Of a stretch of DNA of 38,550 nt, positions 34,206 to 38,550 are shown piece by piece. Position numbers and translations under genes: made by a program. The notes under the pieces are model-generated. The model was not told the DNA's origin. It saw only the letters and a list, made by a program, of their open reading frames with translations, and searched no databases. Positions within the stretch are counted from its first letter, which is position 1; each line of letters opens with the position of its first letter. The DNA comes from an uncultured Eubacteriales bacterium (GTDB lineage: Bacteria > Bacillota > Clostridia > Lachnospirales > Lachnospiraceae): NCBI GenBank assembly GCA_949292795.1, contig CASFBR010000030.1:1-38550 (forward strand). The letters are read 5' to 3'.

Positions 34206-35663
34206 TCATGGCGCTGCCTCCAGAGGAATCCTTACCGTAAAGGTTGTCCCCTCATCCTCTTTGCTCTTCACCTTAATGGCTCCGTCATGCATTAAAACAA
34301 TATTTTTTGTAATGGCAAGACCCAGGCCCGTACCTCCGGTTTCCCGCGACCGGGCCTTGTCAACCCGGTAAAAGCGCTCAAAAATCTTGTCCTGAAATTC
34401 TTCCGGGATACCAATTCCCGAATCCGATACCTTCACATAAAAATACTTATGATCCGCATCTAAAGAAACCTGGACCCAACCGCCGGCTACATTATATTTG
34501 ATGGCATTTTCCACAAGATTGGTAAAAGCCAGCGTCAGCTTCATCTCATCGCAGTCTGCGCTGACGGTGCGGAAGCTTTCAAGAACAAGCTCGATTCCCC
34601 GCTTAGCCGCCACAGGCCTTAGCCGCTTTAAGATCAGCTCCAGCATTTCATTAATATTTACATTGGAAATGTTGAGGTCTCCGGCCTTTTTATCCATCTT
34701 TACAAGCGAAAGCAGGTCATTAATGATCGCATCCTCCCGGTCAATTTCCACTGCAATGTCCTGCATAAATTCCCGGTACAGCTCCACAGGCACATCGGTC
34801 TGCGTGTTTAAGGAATCTGCCAGCACTTTCATAGATGTCAGCGGTGTCTTAAGCTCGTGGGAGACATTCGATACAAATTCCTGCCGGGAATCCTCCAGTT
34901 CCTTTAAGCGCTTGAGCATCGCATTAAACGCATCGGAAATCGTCTCAATCTCCGCGTAGCCTTTTAAATGAACTTCCTCGTCAAAATAGCCTTCGGAGAT
35001 ACGGTTAATGGAGCGGGCTACATTTTTAAACGGTTTTGTAAATGCCCGTCCGATGATCGCTGCCAGAGCCGCCAGAATCACTGAAAATCCTGCCGCCACC
35101 AAAGCGCTGACCAGCTTGATCGACTGATACGTTCCGGTCAGGTCCTGAGTCGATGCATCAATCACGATGACGCCCCGGATCACGCCTCCGCCGTCCGTTA
35201 CCGGAACAACGGTCTCCACCATATCATAAATCTTATCATAGTTAGGCTGCGTACTCCCGCCGCTCATTGTCTCGATTACTGCCGGTGTGATGACCTTCTT
35301 ATCGTTAATGCGGGAATAGGAATCTTTGCGTACGGTAAAATTTTCATCAACGACCACGACACGGCCATCATAGATGGAATCCAGCTGGGAGATCAGATTG
35401 TTAATAATGATCTCATTTTCACCGTCAAAATAATTCAGTTTTACAATCTGCGAGGCAAGATAGCTGCTGTGGCGCTCAATACTTTCAATACGCTCACTCC
35501 ACAGCTTATCCTGGATGTTCAGCAGGAGCGTGCCCCGCATAATGAATAAAGGGACCACTGCAAGGACGATCGTAATGGCAATCAGCCGAAAACACATACT
35601 GTGCAGAAATCCCAGTTTTCTCTTGCGTTTCTTCGCTTTACTTCTGGAAGAAATAACCAACAC
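34206..35663 (-). CDS. Sensor histidine kinase of the HAMP-HisKA type
   Basis: A 485-residue membrane kinase. A basic N-terminus, TM1 (about 24-44), an outside sensor of roughly 135 residues with no recognised motif, TM2 (about 182-205), HAMP (206-258), HisKA with SNVSHELKTPLTS (H269), and HATPase with NLVENAIKYN, SDSGIGIP, FERFYR and GGTGLGLAI. Complete. It has the WalK/PhoR type layout but no cytosolic PAS domain. It overlaps the response regulator gene; the start (GTG 35663, or TTG 35660) has no clear ribosome-binding site, so translational coupling is likely. The stop lies 18 bases before the GerMN lipoprotein. Confidence 0.93.
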   Translation of the reverse strand: MLVISSRSKAKKRKRKLGFLHSMCFRLIAITIVLAVVPLFIMRGTLLLNIQDKLWSERIESIERHSSYLASQIVKLNYFDGENEIIINNLISQLDSIYDGRVVVVDENFTVRKDSYSRINDKKVITPAVIETMSGGSTQPNYDKIYDMVETVVPVTDGGGVIRGVIVIDASTQDLTGTYQSIKLVSALVAAGFSVILAALAAIIGRAFTKPFKNVARSINRISEGYFDEEVHLKGYAEIETISDAFNAMLKRLKELEDSRQEFVSNVSHELKTPLTSMKVLADSLNTQTDVPVELYREFMQDIAVEIDREDAIINDLLSLVKMDKKAGDLNISNVNINEMLELILKRLRPVAAKRGIELVLESFRTVSADCDEMKLTLAFTNLVENAIKYNVAGGWVQVSLDADHKYFYVKVSDSGIGIPEEFQDKIFERFYRVDKARSRETGGTGLGLAITKNIVLMHDGAIKVKSKEDEGTTFTVRIPLEAAP

Positions 35664-36333
35664 CCCATTTTGTATGTATATACTTAGGCTCGCTCGGGTT
35701 TTTCTCGATCTTCTCTCTCAGGCGGCGCACATGAACATCCACTGTACGCACATCCCCGGGATAATCATAGCCCCAGACAAGATTCAAAAGCTTCTCGCGA
35801 TTATATACCTTATTTGGGTTCATGATCAGAAGCTCCAGCAGATCAAACTCCTTTGCGGTCAGATTCACCTCTTTATTTTCAATAAAGACGCGGCGGCTGT
35901 CCATATCGATCCGCATATCTCCGGAGACGATCACATTCGCCGCCGGCTCTGCGGCTTTCTGGCGCTTACTGTTTACCCGGCGCATGATTGCCTTGATCCG
36001 GGCCTTTACCTCAAGAATGTTAAAAGGCTTTGTAATATAATCATCCGCGCCATACTCAAGTCCGAGAATCTTGTCCATGTCATCGCCTTTGGCCGTGAGC
36101 ATGATTACAGGCACATCCGAAAAATCCCGTATCTGCTGGCATACCTCAAATCCGTTAAACTCCGGAAGCATCACATCCAAAAGGATGATGTCATACTGAT
36201 TATTTTTCGCCTTTTCAATCGCTTCCCGGCCGTCATAGGCAACATCCACTTCCATATTATCCTGTTCAAGGGAAAACTTCAGTCCCTTAACGATGAGCTT
36301 CTCATCATCAACAATCAACACTTTTTTATCCAT
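35638..36333 (-). CDS. OmpR/WalR-type response regulator
   Basis: A 231-residue regulator. Receiver domain: VDDE (D9, D10), phospho-acceptor D53 in LLDVMLPEFNG, T80 and K102 (ITKPF). The C-terminal winged helix has LTAKEFDLLELLIMNPNKV and VDVHVRRLREKIE. Overall close to WalR/PhoP type regulators. Partner of the overlapping kinase gene. The targets cannot be told; no direct binding repeats were identified in the window. Starts 10 bases after the comEA stop, suggesting co-transcription with comEA. Confidence 0.93.
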   Translation of the reverse strand: MDKKVLIVDDEKLIVKGLKFSLEQDNMEVDVAYDGREAIEKAKNNQYDIILLDVMLPEFNGFEVCQQIRDFSDVPVIMLTAKGDDMDKILGLEYGADDYITKPFNILEVKARIKAIMRRVNSKRQKAAEPAANVIVSGDMRIDMDSRRVFIENKEVNLTAKEFDLLELLIMNPNKVYNREKLLNLVWGYDYPGDVRTVDVHVRRLREKIEKNPSEPKYIHTKWGVGYFFQK

Positions 36334-36342
36334 TCTTTTACC

Positions 36343-37092
36343 TCAACCCACGGTAACTAAATCTTTAAGCTTTTCAAAAATCCCGCTCTTTATCCCGGGA
36401 ATATTCATCAGCTCCTCGATACTTAAAAAGCCTCCGTGTTCTTCCCTGTAATTTACAATATCTTCAGCTTTGGATGCTCCGATCCCCGGCAGCGTATCTA
36501 AAAGTGCCGCATCTGCGGTATTGATATTGATCTTTCCAATATCTGCTCCCGCATCGCCGCCGGTCTCTGACACACTGTGATCCTGTCCCGGATATGGCGT
36601 TCCTGACTGCACTTCGGATACAGAAGGCACATAAATCTGCATCTGATCCTTGATTTGCATCGCCAGATTAATGCTATTGGCATCCGCCTCCCCGGTCATC
36701 CCGCCGGCAGCCTCGATTGCCTCATAAATTCTTGCTCCACGCTCCAATCCGTAAACGCCTGGTTCACAAACACATCCACATACATACACATAAAGCATTT
36801 CATCGGCAGTATCCTGTGCGGCTGGCTGCGACTCATTCTTAGCGGGTGCGCCGTCACTGTTGTACCCGGCATAGCCCTGCGTTTCACCTGCGGCCGTTAC
36901 CTCTGCCTTTGATCCGTCTGCCTCTGACATCGCAGCATCCGTTTCGGATATGGCAATCGTTTCCGGCATGGAAACGGCCTGCGAAGGCGCGCGTTGGCAG
37001 CCGGTATGGTCGATCATACCGATGCCTGCGGCCAAAACTGCGATGAACACAGACAAAAAACATTTTTTGTGCCTGGTAAAAAATTTGCACAC
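36343..37092 (-). CDS. comEA: Competence protein ComEA (helix-hairpin-helix DNA-binding)
   Basis: A 249-residue protein, DNA receptor of the uptake machinery. A basic N-terminus and one membrane helix (about 14-30), then a low-complexity A/E/S/T linker, a SLBB-type domain (YVCGCVCEPGVYGLERGARIYEAI), a second linker, and the C-terminal tandem helix-hairpin-helix KININTADAALLDTLPGIG and LMNIPGIKSGIF. GTG at 37092 is preferred since AAGGAAGGG lies just before. First gene of a run comEA-regulator-kinase-GerMN-comEC; comEB is absent. A promoter is visible at 37165-37193. Confidence 0.92.
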   Translation of the reverse strand: MCKFFTRHKKCFLSVFIAVLAAGIGMIDHTGCQRAPSQAVSMPETIAISETDAAMSEADGSKAEVTAAGETQGYAGYNSDGAPAKNESQPAAQDTADEMLYVYVCGCVCEPGVYGLERGARIYEAIEAAGGMTGEADANSINLAMQIKDQMQIYVPSVSEVQSGTPYPGQDHSVSETGGDAGADIGKININTADAALLDTLPGIGASKAEDIVNYREEHGGFLSIEELMNIPGIKSGIFEKLKDLVTVG

Positions 37093-37164
37093 AAAATCCC
37101 TTCCTTTCCTGACGCCTGTGGCGCTGGCAAGGAAAGCTTTCTGTTTTATAAACCATACATTATT

Positions 37165-37193
37165 ATTGTACAAAATATGGTCACCAAAAACAA
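37165..37193 (-). promoter_or_regulatory. Promoter for comEA
   Basis: On the minus strand TTGTTT (37193-37188), 17 bases, TACAAT (37170-37165), about 73 bases before the comEA start, directly behind the stop of the YdcZ-type gene. Confidence 0.55.
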
Positions 37194-37200
37194 GGGCTTT

Positions 37201-37635
37201 TTATGACGATTCCCACTTAAATACAATGATCCCGGCAATGGCCAGGCAAAGTCCGAGAAGCTTCGGCCAGGCAAAGCTGACCTTTTGCGTGCCAAACAAA
37301 CCAAACAGCTCGATCACATAAGCTACTGCAATCTGCGAAACAACAATCAGCAATGCCGCTTTCGCCGGGCCGAGTGTATTCATGCTCATAATAACGGTCA
37401 GCGTGATAAATGCCCCCATAATACCGCCAAGCAGCAAATATTTGGGGCTTACCTGCATCAGCTTGCCAAAGCTTTCCCTTCCTTTAAACAGCCAGGCACC
37501 AAGGCAGACTAAAAGTGCCGTAAACTGCACCCAGCTATTCGATACCCATATGCTTGTCTGCTTTGTTATCTCTGTATTAAACACACCCTGGATACTCATC
37601 AGCGCGCCGGATATTAATGCAACGATCCATCCCAT
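37201..37635 (-). CDS. YdcZ (DUF606) type small membrane transporter
   Basis: A 144-residue, very hydrophobic protein with five predicted helices (about 2-22, 34-52, 68-88, 95-115, 121-140). It has the DUF606/YdcZ pattern of the drug/metabolite transporter superfamily: ISGALMSIQGVFN, SNSWVQFTALLV and LLGGIMGAFITLTVIMSM, with GPAKAALLIVVSQI. Such half-sized proteins probably act as dimers; the substrate is unknown. GGAGG eight bases before the ATG at 37635. A single copy here, with no partner gene. No terminator between it and the comEA promoter. Confidence 0.85.
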   Translation of the reverse strand: MGWIVALISGALMSIQGVFNTEITKQTSIWVSNSWVQFTALLVCLGAWLFKGRESFGKLMQVSPKYLLLGGIMGAFITLTVIMSMNTLGPAKAALLIVVSQIAVAYVIELFGLFGTQKVSFAWPKLLGLCLAIAGIIVFKWESS

Positions 37636-37650
37636 AGCATCCGCCTCCAT

Positions 37651-37828
37651 TCTTCTTATTCATATCCACAGTGTGCCCGAAATCTCTGAATTTATGTACG
37701 TCCTCGCTAAGATTCCCGATGTGCGTTCTCACTAAACTCAAGCTGCGCCTTCGGCTTGCTTTCGTTAAGTGTTCACAGTAGTGGTGCCAGAGCAGCAGCT
37801 CTGGCACCTTCCCTGATATTTATAAAAT
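37651..37828. other. Intergenic region with hairpin and possible dispersed repeat
   Basis: A perfect 11-base-pair hairpin (37783-37793 and 37798-37808, four-base loop) follows the argD stop by 20 bases, without a T run on the minus strand. The rest (about 37660-37780) includes CAAGC/GCTTG arms around 37740-37761. It resembles a repeat I associate with Lachnospiraceae intergenic regions, but I cannot verify this. A minus-strand open frame (37577-37807) through it has no credible start and overlaps the YdcZ gene. Confidence 0.45.
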
Positions 37829-38550
37829 TTACAGACATGCTTTTAGCTTCCGGATCATCTCGTCGACATGTTCTTTCTGAATGATCAGCGGAGGTACAAG
37901 ACGCAGGACATCCGAACCAGCAGTGATGACCACCAGGCCCTGCTCAAGTGCGCGGGTGACAATCTCACCTACCGGACGTCCGGTAATAACAAGCCCCTGC
38001 ATCATCCCCTTACCGCGGCGCTCTGCAATACAGTCATACTCCTGAACAAGCGCATCCAGCGCAGCCTCCAGATAGGCGCCGGTTGTTTTTACATTGTCCA
38101 GAATATGCTCTTCCTTAAAAAGATCAAATACCTTGCTTACAGCAGCACAGGCCAGAGGATTGCCTCCATAGGTCGTCCCGTGATCGCCCGGGACAAGGGA
38201 AGCATTTGCGGTCTTTTTATTCAGGACAAACGCCCCTACCGGCACGCCGCACCCCAGTGCCTTTGCACAGGTCATAATATCCGGGAGAACGCCGTAGGCT
38301 TCGCAGGCAAACATCGTTCCGGTACGTCCCATGCCGCACTGAATCTCATCAAAAATAAGAAGAATATCTCGTTCATCACAGAGCCTTCTCAGCCCTTCCA
38401 AAAATGCCTGCTCTGCGGGATAAATGCCGCCCTCGCCCTGAACGGGCTCCACAATGACCGCACAGGTGCGGTCATTCACAAGTGCACGGACACTGTCAAG
38501 ATCGTTAAAATCCGCAAAACGCACACCGCCAATCAGGGGCTTAAACGGCT
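37829..38550 (-). CDS. argD: Acetylornithine aminotransferase-like (class III), 5' end outside window
   Basis: An open frame that runs off the right edge; 240 codons including the stop are visible, so about 60% of a normal 390-400 residue protein. PLP-enzyme class III features: VEPVQGEGG, LLIFDEIQCGMGRTG, the PLP lysine in TCAKALGCG, and TYGGNPLACAA. The end GLVVITAGSDVLRLVPPLII is typical of ArgD (arginine synthesis from glutamate). Ornithine or succinylornithine aminotransferases are near relatives; the arg context beyond the window would help. No neighbour in this window is an arginine gene. Confidence 0.88.
   Translation of the reverse strand, partial: PFKPLIGGVRFADFNDLDSVRALVNDRTCAVIVEPVQGEGGIYPAEQAFLEGLRRLCDERDILLIFDEIQCGMGRTGTMFACEAYGVLPDIMTCAKALGCGVPVGAFVLNKKTANASLVPGDHGTTYGGNPLACAAVSKVFDLFKEEHILDNVKTTGAYLEAALDALVQEYDCIAERRGKGMMQGLVITGRPVGEIVTRALEQGLVVITAGSDVLRLVPPLIIQKEHVDEMIRKLKACL

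Noticed and set aside
37577-37807. 76-codon minus-strand frame after argD
   Set aside because: No ribosome-binding site, overlaps the YdcZ gene and runs through hairpins; probably repeat DNA.

Overview
The window looks like chromosome from a spore-forming, anaerobic Clostridia member, most likely Lachnospiraceae or a close relative. This is inferred from gene order, protein style, two sporulation genes (spoIIP, gpr), strong GGAGG ribosome-binding sites, frequent GTG/TTG starts and moderately high GC. Nearly all of it is ordinary core genome. Most genes lie on the minus strand; only aroE, a GNAT gene, an HPr-like gene and rpsT are on the plus strand. I see no tRNA, rRNA, CRISPR array, phage or transposase.

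Region 1 (1-4665): an M19 dipeptidase cut by the window edge, the YqeG phosphatase, four tandem 37-bp repeats, and an AroD-AroK fusion divergent from aroE and a GNAT acetyltransferase. The two promoters are back to back. Region 2 (4666-10800): a cluster resembling the Bacillus yrzL-yrrK-yrzB-yrrLMNO group (ireB, ruvX, DUF1292, truncated mltG-like, trmR, trhP), here also holding fur, RNase J and ylbF. The last gene, trhP, is interrupted by one in-frame TGA. Region 3 (10990-13093): mtaB, an HPr-like protein without the phospho-histidine, and a convergent intergenic region packed with terminators and palindromes.

Region 4 (13094-22600): a heat-shock operon hrcA-grpE-dnaK-dnaJ behind a sigma-A promoter and a perfect CIRCE operator, followed by prmA, rsmE, a cysteine desulfurase and thiI. 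Region 5 (22691-30258): hemW, lepA, spoIIP and gpr, then divergent rpsT with a long leader, holA and an unrecognised gene. Region 6 (30248-37092): comEC and comEA, separated by a response regulator, a histidine kinase and a GerMN-domain lipoprotein. The right edge holds a YdcZ-type membrane protein and a partial argD.

Regions 4 to 6 keep the Bacillus order comEA-comEC-holA-rpsT-gpr-spoIIP-lepA-hemW-hrcA-grpE-dnaK-dnaJ-prmA-rsmE-mtaB, with inserted genes. Functional themes are tRNA modification (TrmR/TrhP, MtaB, ThiI with its sulfur donor), protein folding, RNA decay, sporulation, DNA uptake and shikimate synthesis. The most interesting points are the nonsense codon in trhP beside an intact trmR, the MtrAB-LpqB-like cassette inside the com locus, the 37-bp repeats fused to the aroDK 3' end, a palindromic element found twice (plus a degenerate third copy) directly behind terminators, and a 15-bp minisatellite inside comEC. 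I found no clearly new defence or mobile system.
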